A stretch of DNA of 64,000 bases, taken from contig NW_020825288.1 in NCBI RefSeq assembly GCF_003286085.1, forward strand, positions 5,084,001-5,148,000. The letters are read 5' to 3'. The notes below the pieces were generated by a model. That model was not told the origin of the DNA, searched no databases, and saw only the letters and a list, made by a program, of their open reading frames with translations. Positions 1-11,100 of the stretch are shown here, one piece after another. The position numbers were made by a program, and so were the translations under genes. Position 1 is the first letter of the stretch. Every line of letters begins with the position of its first letter. The stretch is from Drosophila persimilis (Eukaryota; Arthropoda; Insecta; Diptera; Drosophilidae).

Positions 1-2
1 AA

Positions 3-311
3 CCGCGCTCCAACAAGACTTACGAATTCAACTTTGAGTTAGACGTCAGCATGGACGCCAATGTCATTGTGAATGTGAAGCGCAAGAAGAAGGCCGGGGC
101 CAAGGACCAGCCCACTGGCGAAGGCGACGTGAAAACCCCTTCGTCACGGAGCCTGGCTTCCTCCAAGGAGGATACGCCCGTGACCCGTGTGAATCTGCGG
201 AAGGTGAATGCGGAGGGGGTCCCCGGTTCGCCGCTAGCCGCCGCTGCCTCCTCCTCCAGCAGCCGCAGTCCCAGGACGCCAGCAGTAACTGTGCGCAAGT
301 ACAGACGCTAG
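3..311 (+). CDS. C-terminal exon of an unidentified protein (5' part outside window)
   Basis: The frame is open from base 3 to a TAG at 309-311 and has no stop before the window edge, so this is taken as the last coding exon of a gene that begins to the left. The visible 102 residues start with an aromatic/acidic stretch (YEFNFELDVS). They continue into a basic, low-complexity tail with a KRKKK cluster, Ser/Thr/Pro-rich sequence, a short Ala/Ser run and a final VRKYRR. This looks like a disordered nuclear-protein tail; KRKKK could act as a nuclear localisation signal (inference). A polyadenylation signal follows at 370-375. I do not recognise the family. The antisense frame is also open here, but the sense frame is better supported because of the downstream AATAAA and the convergent neighbour. 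Confidence 0.72.
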   Translation, partial: PRSNKTYEFNFELDVSMDANVIVNVKRKKKAGAKDQPTGEGDVKTPSSRSLASSKEDTPVTRVNLRKVNAEGVPGSPLAAAASSSSSRSPRTPAVTVRKYRR

Positions 312-369
312 AGAGGCACCTCTTTGTTTTTTTGAATATTTCCATACGATTACTTATACTTAAACCTTG

Positions 370-375
370 AATAAA
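370..375 (+). terminator. Polyadenylation signal AATAAA of the left-edge gene
   Basis: AATAAA lies 59 nt after the TAG of the left-edge gene. Cleavage would be expected 10-30 nt further on, which places the transcript end close to that of the convergent IntS12 gene. Confidence 0.65.
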
Positions 376-417
376 ACTGCAGATGCATTGAATATTTTCC
401 CAGAATTTGGGTATAAA

Positions 418-423
418 TTTATT
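418..423 (-). terminator. Polyadenylation signal AATAAA of IntS12
   Basis: TTTATT on the + strand reads AATAAA on the minus strand, 89 nt after the IntS12 stop codon. It faces the + strand signal at 370-375, so the two genes end tail to tail with little or no spacer. Confidence 0.65.
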
Positions 424-511
424 ACTTAAGAAATCCGTTCTATTCTATATCTAAATGAATGCGTGTTGTGGACTATTGAATGGCAGTCAGCATTCAATAG
501 TAATAGTTTCG

Positions 512-1531
512 TCATTGCTTCGATCTTCGTTTGCTGCCGCCGCCGCTGCTGCTGCTGCTTTCGTGGTGCTTCGAGGAGCTGCTCTTGCTCGAACTGGATT
601 TGGTATTCGAGCCGCTCCGACGCGATGTAGATGAGGTAGGGCCAGCGCTATGCTTCTCCACACCACTGATGGCAGTCAATGAGGGAGCCACCGACTTGCT
701 GGCACGCTCCTCTTTGTGCGACTTGGAGGAGGACGATGATGACGACTTGTGGCCTTGTTTGCTGCTGCTGCTGCTGCTCGCATTGGTAGAGCTGCTCGGC
801 TCTGGCCTGTAGAAGGGTGAGGATGAGTTGGAGGATGTCGAGGATCGTGAGGATGCGCCCGATGCGGTTTTGCTCGTCTTGCTGGCGGCCAGCGGCATGG
901 GATCGTCGGCGATAAAGATTGTTGGCGGGAGTGTCGCCGCCGCCGCCGCTGCAGTGGCCACGGACCGACTGCTTGTAGGTTTGTTGCAACAGGTATCGCA
1001 CTGCCAGGTCTGCTCCTGATCGTCGGCCGCCTCTTCTTTGGTGATGGGCGGTTTGTGGCACTCCTGATGGTACATAGCCCCGCATTTGGAACACTCAACA
1101 AGCCGATTGGTGGCCGTGAACATCATCTCGCCACAGACACAGCAATTCAAATCGCCAAAGTCGCCGGTGTCGCCTGTGTTTACAATGCCCGCCGCACTGA
1201 GGCACTCGTCCGAGTCGATAATGGTGTCCACAGAGTCCGAGGGATCCTTGTCCGGCGAGTTGGTCAGATTGATGATCTCATCCGTGTTGATGGGCTGCGG
1301 TGGGGTGGGCGCACGCCCTGGAAAGCTCATCTCATCGTCCATCATGCGCTGGGTCATGTTTTGCGTGACACTCTTCTCCGGGCCGTACCTCGCCCTCAGC
1401 GCTTCGTCCAGCAACAGGCGGAGTTCGGATGCAGACGTCGAATTGCTGGAATGCAGCAGTTTGATGGCCTTCTTCAGCACAGGATCGACTTCCTGGGGCA
1501 CCGCAACAGCCGCGGCAATATTGGCAGCCAT
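512..1531 (-). CDS. IntS12: Integrator complex subunit 12 (PHD-finger protein)
   Basis: This is a single-exon frame of 339 residues. An in-frame TGA four codons upstream supports the start at 1531. The N-terminal 50 residues (AAVAVPQEVDPVLKKAIKLL and following) match the conserved IntS12 microdomain, which in Drosophila is the part needed for snRNA processing through IntS1 (established). A C4HC3 PHD finger spans about residues 130-181, with zinc ligands C130/C133, C147/C150, H155/C158 and C178/C181. The remaining ~150 residues are Ser-rich and low complexity, with SSSS and SSSSKSSSSK runs. The product is a nuclear subunit of Integrator, which cleaves nascent snRNAs and attenuates Pol II transcripts. 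It diverges from Lerp and converges on the left-edge gene. The length is close to the D. melanogaster protein as I remember it. Confidence 0.95.
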   Translation of the reverse strand: MAANIAAAVAVPQEVDPVLKKAIKLLHSSNSTSASELRLLLDEALRARYGPEKSVTQNMTQRMMDDEMSFPGRAPTPPQPINTDEIINLTNSPDKDPSDSVDTIIDSDECLSAAGIVNTGDTGDFGDLNCCVCGEMMFTATNRLVECSKCGAMYHQECHKPPITKEEAADDQEQTWQCDTCCNKPTSSRSVATAAAAAATLPPTIFIADDPMPLAASKTSKTASGASSRSSTSSNSSSPFYRPEPSSSTNASSSSSSKQGHKSSSSSSSKSHKEERASKSVAPSLTAISGVEKHSAGPTSSTSRRSGSNTKSSSSKSSSSKHHESSSSSGGGSKRRSKQ

Positions 1532-2130
1532 CGCAAGTGATCAAAAGTGATTTTTAAATTACAATTTAATAATTCGAAAAATTCTTCGCAAGCGCAACAG
1601 CTGTTTTTGGGCCAGGGTTGTCGCTTCCTCCGCGGGTGCTTCTTCTTGCAGGCCGTTGCTATTCACCCACCCACACACACAAACACAAACACAAAATAAC
1701 AGTTCGATTCACCGCTGGCTCTGCTGCCAAAATAATTAAGCCGAAATAAGCAGGTATATTAGCCCTAATAGTGTGCCATTGTTTGCCATATACGCTCCGT
1801 GTGAATCATGTCGTGATATTGCGTCTCAGTGCAGCCCCCGGCCTGCTGTGTGCGCTGGAACAGCCAGAACATCCAATCTCCCTCTCTTTTCCGCCGCGGT
1901 CCGTTGAAAAATCGAAGAGAGGCGCAACAGCAAATAGCTCACTCGGCTCTCTATCAAAATAAACAGTTAACAAGACGAACGTTGTGATAAGGCCAGGCCG
2001 ATCAAATTGCTTTGTGTGCAAAAGTGTTAATCTTTTCGGGGCATTACTAATAGATCCAAGTGCAGAGACGACCAGTTATAGATTCTCCCATTTCTTGAAT
2101 TTCGTTTAGGCCGTTGACTAGTTGGGGAAA
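1532..2130. promoter_or_regulatory. Shared upstream region of divergent IntS12 and Lerp
   Basis: This 599 bp interval separates the start codons of two divergent genes and must hold both 5' UTRs and core promoters. Visible elements are an E-box palindrome at 1596-1605, 65 bp upstream of the IntS12 ATG, and a TCAGT initiator-like sequence at 1826-1830 in the Lerp direction. No convincing TATA box is seen for either gene. That fits a dispersed housekeeping-type promoter (inference). Confidence 0.6.
1596..1605. promoter_or_regulatory. AACAGCTGTT E-box core-promoter motif
   Basis: This perfect 10-bp palindrome matches the E-box motif (AWCAGCTGWT) known to be enriched in Drosophila TATA-less core promoters. 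It lies 65 bp from the IntS12 start codon. Because it is symmetric, it cannot be assigned to one direction. Confidence 0.5.
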
Positions 2131-5100
2131 ATGAACTGCAAAGCGGCTCAGGATACGCCGAAGCGGCGGGTGCATCGAATGGTGAGTGATACTTACATGA
2201 TTACTAATTGCTTACAAGTAATTTTCGTTATCTTTTCCAGATAAAAATGCGTTGCGGCTTTCCATATATAGCTGTGGTTTCACTTCTCCTACTTTTGCTA
2301 TGCGGCGGTTCTGCGGCCGATCAGCTGGTATGTTTGGCTAGGAGGGGAGCGACTGGAGTTGGTTTGGTGCCGATTGGTTTGCCCTGGCTTGTGGCGCCAC
2401 AAACAGCTGTGAATGCGCACTTGTTGCCGCATTCTATTGGCCAAGAAAGAACAAGAGCTCCGGCCAGTGCATAGCTTTATCTCTGTTCTTGTCTTTGTTT
2501 GTTGGCTGGGCCAATTAGGAATCAATCAAGTCGCAATAGACCCGATAACAGTTCCAACTGTTGCTGGAACTGTTATGGCCCTGTTAATAGCTGTACTAAC
2601 ATTTGCACATCTTGCAGAACTTTACCACCCAAGAGTGCAAGCTCAAGGAGCCCATTTATGGCAATACGTTCGACTTTAGTGCCCTCCACTCGGACCTCGC
2701 TCATGTGGTGGAAAGTGCGGGCAATGGGGATGACAAATTCGAGTTTAATGTTTGCGGCAATCTCTCCAAGACGTGCAATGGAGAGACCAATGTGGCGGCC
2801 TGTCTCAAGAAACAGGACAAAGAGTATGTCCTGGGTAAGCGTTTGCAATGAGTTGTCTTCGAAGAATCCAATTTAAATCGACTCTTCCTCCAGGACGCCA
2901 GCACGAGCTGCATTACTACAATGGCAAAATGTACTTCAAGTATTTAAGCGGCGCCAAATGCGAAAATGGTACCGCAGATAATCCAAACTACCAGCTTCAT
3001 GTGATCCTCAGCTGCGATTACACTTTGGATGCCAATCCCATGCATATTACGCGATATGTGAGCAGTTTATAGCGATTTTGAGACAAGTTTTCACAGATTT
3101 TCATGTTTTTCTCGTAGGCCAACGACGCCTGCTCCTTCTACATCACCTACGAGACGCCGCTGGCCTGCCTGCCCATTCCGGATGCAGTGCAGTCGAACAG
3201 CTGCAGCGTAAGGGACACCAAAACGGATGGAACATTCGATCTGCTGCCTTTGAGCGACACCAATTACAGGACCAGCAACCGGCAGGGCTCTGTCTTTCTG
3301 ATTAATGTGTGCAAGCCCGTGCTTTATGGAGAAAATAGCATGTGTCCGCCTGGCAGCAGCATATGCCTCTACTCTCCCAAGGCCACAAATAATTCAGAGC
3401 GGTGGGTAGTCTCTCATATATAGTTATAAAAGAACGAACACCAGTGGTAAAGCAATGCATTTCTTGTAGATTCATCAATTTCGGAACTGTGCAGTCGCAT
3501 CCCGTGGTGGAGAACGGACAGCTCTTGCTGCGACACGAGTCGCCCACGGCTTGTGCCCGCAATTCCAGTGTGAATTACACCAGTGTCATATACTTTAGTT
3601 GTGACAAGACCATAATGGTGGGTGGCCCCTCATTTTTCATTGTCTTGGAAACACTAACCATTTGTTGGCCTTGCAGAATGCACATCCCGAATTCGCGGGC
3701 CTCGGAGCAGACGAGTGCACGTACCAGTTCAACTTTGTAACACCGCTGGCCTGCAATGATCTCAAGCCCTGCACGGCACTTACCTCCACCAATGAGCTGT
3801 GAGTGCGCCGCGCGATATTTATAATGATTGAATCTAAATCAGCTTGAGTTTCGCCCCATAGTTTGGATCTCAGTTCGCTTAGTAGCCAGCCAGCGCATCA
3901 CTTGTCCAAAGATGGTCGCAACTACACGGTAGCCGTGTGCGCCAGTGCAGGAAATCCCTGCCAGGAGAATGGCGGTAAGTCGGAATATTAATTAAGGCAA
4001 ACGAAAATGGTTTTTGCCTGAAAGACATTTAATATGTCCCATAGCATAATTTAGAAAAACACTGGCTTTAAAACGCTTGCAATTCTTTCGGATTAATGAT
4101 TTTTAATGGCCCTTTCGCTCGAGTAGCCTTTTGGAAGCAATAATCGTCTTGGCAACCTCCCCATACGGTGCAAAAAGATGTGATGGGAGGGGCAGCGGTG
4201 GTCAAGTGTTGACCATTTCATCCGTTTTGCATTAGTGCGCTCATGCGTGGATATTTGTGGGGGTCCTTTACGCCCACACACATACATACTATATGTATGT
4301 TCTGCTGTTGTATAAGTGAGGTGGGAGATATTTAGGTTTGTGATGTGGTTCCGTCATATATTTACATAATTTACGGCCCTGCGTGGCGTGTGCACAACCG
4401 ACTCTTTCCGTTTACGACTCCCAATGGAAAATAAATATACATTACGTATTTTTCAATAATAAGTAAAGTATTTAAGTGGATGTTTATGTGCCCTATTTAA
4501 AGGGGAGCCCTTAAAGTTGTCAATATGGTTATTTTCTTGGTCTTTCGTGTCAATCCGTTTTCCAATTATTGTACGGACTGCTTTATGGGCCCCACATATC
4601 ACAATCTCTCTCTCTATTTGTACCCCTATTTTATAGTCCTTTGTATGGCCTGCATCCACATGAGGCCCATACGTTGCCGCCGTATTGCAAATAACAACTT
4701 TTCCGTGATGTGCGGCCTGTTGGCATGGCAAATGTGTGCCTCTCTGTTGTTCATGCAACACAGGCCCCACGCATGCACGCAGCACGTCAGGCAGTGTGTC
4801 GGTGTGTTGTCCTGCATTCATAGTTGACTGCAGACGCATATCCTTTTTGGTTCGCTGGCTCTCTTTTCCCGCGAGTTAGAGCCAGCTCGGCACTCCACAC
4901 AGAGATACCGTGGCCCACTGCTGGGACCTCGGCATAAACAAATAAATAAGTGTGCGCTCCCTTTTGCCAAAACTGATGTCCAGGAGAGGCCTTGGCACGG
5001 AGGAGCTGCATACATGAAATTTTCATTTGTTAGGCAAATAGCAGACGCACACAACTGGTGGGGCTCGCAGGACATGGCAGGGCTTTTGTAAATACACACA

Positions 5101-8100
5101 CACACACACACACATCCGTACACAGATACGGATACAGATACGCGTTGCAGGCTCGCTGTTTGGCGCCCAGCTGACACGGGCAGACAGCATATTGCTGCCT
5201 CCTGCCATTCCACTCCTCTCCATTAAAATCTCCTGGTTTACATAGTTGAATTCAATATTTGAAGGCATTTGGCAGTGGCAGTTTGCTCTGGTTGTGGCCC
5301 CGGCCCTGGCTCTGGCCCTGGCTCTGGCCCTGGCTGTCTGCCTGCAACTGAATTATGGCCACGCCCCCACCCACCAGCCGACCCAGCCAACAGCTCCTTC
5401 CTAATCCACGCCTCCAACTGCTGTTAATTGCTTATGCAGCATGCGTTGCACTGTCATTTTGTGTAATTTTCCTACATTCTACATTTCTATTTATTTATGG
5501 CGCGGAACGCCAAGCAAATTGTATTTTTGCGTGGACCTGCGGTGGCCATGCCCTCGGGTTATGTGCGTGCTGCTGCAACACGTAACCTGATGCTGCAGAT
5601 ATCACGTTGACATCCCCCCCTCCCCCACGTCAACATCAATTTTACGCTTTTCCATCTGTCTATATGTCTAAGTAAATTTGCAATTATTTTGCATCACATC
5701 TAGGACTCTACGGATCACTCAATAAGTGCCAGCTTTATTTGATTTCGTTATGTGCGGCCCTGTACAGTCGACAGTTTGGTGTTGGCCAGGTTCAGAACGC
5801 GGAGGAACATGCCCTGGCCCCCCTCCACATGTGCCGAACCGCACAGCTCCTCCTCCCAATAAGCAGCGTCGTTGGCCAGTTGCCTCTGCTCCGGTGTGAG
5901 ATTATCGTTGGGCTCCTTGCGCACTTCTTCTGGCAGTTTGATAACTTTTTTCGAGTCGAGTTTCCGCAAGGTGTCTGATCGAGTATACATTGACTTACGT
6001 CGCTTATAGGCCCGTTTTGGAAATTGGACTGTTGTCTGCTCTTTTAGCACGGTTTTCTTATTCTTTTCGGCACGGGTAGTCATCTGGCTGCTCCATTGAG
6101 AAAGAGCATGTAGAGGGGCTTTTTGTGACTCTCTGAATTTCGGAGATTCCTTCTTCCCCAAAGCTGGTTCGCTGTTCCATTGAGCGAAAGCCGAGCGCCA
6201 CACGTTTTCCATCGAAGAGTCCGAGCCGGATCTCTTCAAATCTGTGGAATGCGTTTGTTGTTAGCTAATGATATATTACATTTTACAAGAACAGAACATG
6301 GACTTGCCCGTTTTGGCCAGCTGCAGTTGCGACTGCGCCTTGGCTGAAAAATTCCGCTGCTGGGCCTGCGACCGTTTTGATAGTGCCTCCGACATCGGGA
6401 AAATGTTCCTGTTATAGAGCTTGCTATTAGTAAATGGAAATCGGTTTATATAGCGCACTCACCGAAAGCGTTCTTAAATTTTTTCAGAACTTTATACGAA
6501 AACGATGAGACGCAAAATTGGTAGCCACTTTTCCTCTCTTTGCAACACTGTTACGTTGCTGCAAAAACCGTATTAATCGCGAAAGCTATCGAAAACTGCG
6601 TGAAAGAGAAAAAGGCCTTAAGACATTAGACTTATGGGAGAAGCATGCAGTGAGAGCGAGAGAAATATATGTATCCATCTGCTTGGTCTACCATTTTTGT
6701 TGCATCAGAAATGGTGGATTGCCACACTTTTCAGATATTGAATTCTGCTCGATGGCTGGCGCTCTGATCCGGAACACGTTTCTATAGACAGCTACGGACT
6801 ATAGATATATAATAGTCTAATATCTAATAGTCTATATAGTATTTTTACACGGCAAAACGTATATTGTACTTCAACTTGAGGCAGTAAGAGCAGATATCAA
6901 GATCAAAAAACCGTATAAAAACAGAATTAGGTGTATATTGGAATACGATCATATGAAAAGCATTAATCATCCGTGAGTGTCGCCAATGTCTATTTATCTC
7001 AGTCTATCTTTTTAGTCTAGCTCTCTTTGCCTCCCCTCAAGGGTAAAGGCATTCACACAAAACGCAGTTGAATACGCTGTCTCGCTCTGTCACACACAAG
7101 AGCATTCATTCATATGCATGCACATTAAATGCTTTTAGAGTAGTGGTAAATGTTAATAGTATTGGTGGCGTCTTTGCTTTTGCGAACGGAAGCCCGAGTA
7201 AAAAGGAGAGTGATAAACAGGCTTGAAGAAGAAATACTCGGTTACGAAAAATATCGAGTAACGAGTACGCGTTATGGGTACCACGTGTTTTAGTTTTACT
7301 TTATAACAAATCCAAAACGCTTGTCAGGTAAGTCCATCATTTTATTACTGAGTACAATTTTCAACCAAAGAAGAAGTTTTCAATGATTGCCGATAATTGA
7401 GGTGGAAATTAGCCATAGTCGGAGACCCAAAGAGGCAGTGGTCTTGTTGAATTTGATTGTACGGCCTTAAGAAATTAATTTTGTATGGAAAATAAAGCAT
7501 TGTCTGGCATTGAGTCTCAATGGTCTCAATATCACCGCCTCCTAAGGGCTGAACACCATTGCTTCAATGAGTTTCTAGCTTCTAATCAAAGCTAGACAAA
7601 GCCCTTAAGCAGCAGTATATCAAATTTGCACAACAAAAACCAACTCAAGAGGCGACTTTTTGTTGCCTTTCCTGAATATGGCAACGCTTCAATGTTGATA
7701 ATTTTTTCTGTTTTTATGCTTTTTGTTTTGTGTATATTTTACTCCTTTTTATGTGCTGCCCTCGGTTTCCTCTGGTTATTTGTGTTACTGCTGCCGCTGC
7801 TGCTTCTGTCGGGGCAGATTCAATTTGGAGCAACACCATATTCTGGCCAGAACCAGAACCAGAACCAGAGCAGGAACCCTCTCCTTCTGCTGCCGCCCCC
7901 CGACCGTAACTAACACTTGCCGGCAGCTGTTTGGCCAGGATGCGCCATCCAAGTGGCATCAGGCAGCTACTAAATCGTTTTATATTTGTTTTTCTCGCTT
8001 TTCTCTATGGCTTTTTTTTGCCCAGGGCTGCCTGGCAGACGGCTGCTGGTCAATGTTTTTAGGGATTCCTGGGACCTTTCTTGACGGTTGTTTTCCTATT

Positions 8101-11100
8101 GAAATTCAATTTGCTTGAGTTTTCTTAGCCATTTCGGCAATGGTCTTTGCTCCAGCCCCGTGCCCTGGGGCCCGCATATGCGCCAGCCATGAAATATATT
8201 TTGCGGCAAAACATTTCCACTCGCCCTATCAATGCCACAAAGTCAGCTCCTTGAAGGGCCCCCCGCTTATACAATACAATATATGTATATTTAACCCTTT
8301 CATGCAGCTCCTCCGAAGGGCCTCGTTTCTATTTAACCCTTTCGTGCAATGTCAGGAATTTAAACAATGTTTTTGTTTCTTGGCCACAATGCGAGTTGTG
8401 GGCCCGAGGCCCCCCCCCCCCAAAGCCTTCTCCGAACAGAGATTGCATTGGGATTGAATTAATGCCAGTGTGTGGGTGTATCTGGTGTGTGTGGGTGTGT
8501 ATTGGTTGTGTGTGACCAGGTCAATCTCGTTGGATAATCCTGACAAGGAAATGATTTTCACCCAAGGTGTACACTTTTCAAGTATACACTGCGACAAAGC
8601 AGTGCTAAGAGGGAACAGATTTGAATCATATATTCGTAATTTCAGGGAAGAAACAGGCACTATAAATACTGTAATAGTACTAATACTATAAATAGCCTAT
8701 TTGACTATTTTTTACGCTATCAAGTTCGAGTATTTCCACCTTAAGAAAATTCAATTCTTTAGAGTTGTAATACAAGCAGTCTTTTAAGTAACAAGCAGCT
8801 GAATACATGAGTTAAAAGCAGTGCATCAAGCTCAAAAACAGCTGTTGTCGATGCCATGGCATTACTGTTACAAGCAGTGGTTTAGCATGAATAAAATCGC
8901 ACTGCTTGATTTCAACACTAGTCTCGTCTCCCTCTAGCAGCTTGGTTTTCCCATAAGGCTGTACTTTTTCAACGATTGGTAGAGATTTTGAAGAAGAAAA
9001 AGACTCCATAGAGCATGTTTAAACTTCTTTTTCGTCTCAGACACGAGAATTGTGAAGTTTTAAGCATTTCTCTCAGTGCTGAAACCATATACATATAAAT
9101 CTTCAGAGGACGTCTTCTGTTTCTGCTTGTGGTCGGCTAAATTCAATTGCAAGCTTCCGCCGGACACTCACAGAACCGGCTGCTGCCATAGATGTTTACA
9201 CTGGGATGTAGACGGACAGACAGACCGTCCGTCCGTCCGTACATATATTGTCACGCAGGTCCCCCACAATGTCATTTATCAATTTAGTTGACAGTCCATT
9301 TCTTTTTCGATTTGGAAAAAGCCACCTCAATTGGTCTTTTTCTTCTCTTTTTCACATTTTGATTTTGATTTTCTTGTTGTTGGTCGGGGCCCTTGATCCT
9401 AGAGAGTCATGTGTGCAGGATGCGATGGGATGCGATGGGGTGCTGCTAGTATTCCTTCAATGTCTGCAATAAACTATAAAAATGTTCCACCATGGCGATG
9501 GACATGAGAATAAAGGCAGAGGGGAGCAGGAGTTGTACATACTCGTAGAGAGAGAGAGAGAAGGATGAACGAAATTACCATACTCTAGTCAAATCACAAT
9601 CACAATGCTGTCTGCTCGAGGGCTCTCAATCAAAATCTGGCAAAATGTGAGTGACGTTGCTAAAAATTGTTCGGGTTGTAAGCGAAATGGAAGATTGAAA
9701 AGGGAAAAGCACCAGTGAGGACGCTGTTTATTCCATAAAATTGAGCTGTCGAATGGTACCCCCTATAGAAATAACTTTAAGCTGTGTTCAAGCAATTAAA
9801 TCGGATAGTAGAATGTTCTTCTGGCCCTTCCTCAGCTGGAGGCCCATGGAAAAAACCGTCTACGAAGAGGGCAAACAACGAGAACAATTAGTTTCTCCTT
9901 TGATGGATACTGATGGACCGTGGCATGCTGTTGCTAACGTCGCTGCTTCCTTGTGTTTGCCATCCTGTAAAGGGGGTGTCCTGGGGGAAGACGCGGGCAA
10001 TTCTGTCCACAATTTTGCTGAATGCTTAGCAGAGGCTTTTGAGCCAGGCCAGGATTCGCGCTGGTCTCTGTTTGCCTTTGCCTTTGCCTTGGACGTTGGC
10101 CGTTGTTTTTTTTCCCTTTGATTTTTTGACGCTTTGTGTCTACGGCCGAACACTCAATTGATGCGTGCACACTTCTTGTCCACTTGCAGGCGCCTGTTAC
10201 GAACAGAATGCGGAGACCATCAGCCTGGGAAACGCCAATTCGCATCTGCGCTTCAATCAGAGCGGCTCGCTCTATTTGCTCTACGAGAACGGCGCCAAAT
10301 GTCCCACTGGATCGGGCGCAACGTCGCTCTGGTCGACGAAAATCGAATTTGTCTGTGCGAACAATGCCACAAAGGACAATGGCACCACCGCTGGCGGTGG
10401 AGGCGGTGGAGCCGGCGGAACCACCGGCCGGAGCAATGCTCTGCAAATAATTGAGGACTCCAATTGTCAGCTGTTAATCCAATATCAGACGCCGTACGCC
10501 TGCCAGGAGCAGATTAGATGCAAGGCCACCGTCTACGTGGACCACACCACCGACGGCGTCGGCAGCAGCGGGGACGAGCTGATCGACCTGACGCCCTTGA
10601 TTAGCGCCAGCGACAACTACGAGGCACGGGTCGAGCTGCCGGCCAGCATGGAGCATCTGGTGCCCAAAACGACAAAGGTGAGCTCCCCGTGATTTCCCCC
10701 AGGACCTGGACTGTAATTTGCTGGCTTTTGTCTTTGTAAAGCATCTACGAGTACGAGTACTTTGAGGCTCTCGTGGATGGGGGGGTTTCCAACCAAGACC
10801 ATTCCAATCCATTCTAACCACTTGTATCTGTATCTCTCTCTCTCTTATGCTCTTCTCTTTCCTTGCAGTTCTATTTGAATGTGTGCCGTCCATTAGTGCC
10901 GAAATACCAATTAGGCTGTGCCGGCGGCTCTGGTGCCTGCATGGCCAAAGTGGCGGCCTCCGGTGCCCCCGAGGAGGAGCATGTAAGTACCACAGAAGGC
11001 TAACACAAAGCGAGAATGTCGGCCACGTGAATGAAGCAGCTAAAGGAGGAAAGAAAGAAAGCCGCTTATGTGCCTAAAACTCTTTGCCCAGCCATGCATC

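Noticed and set aside
10136-10454. Three overlapping short frames around Lerp exon 9
   Set aside because: All are alternative readings of a well-supported Lerp exon.
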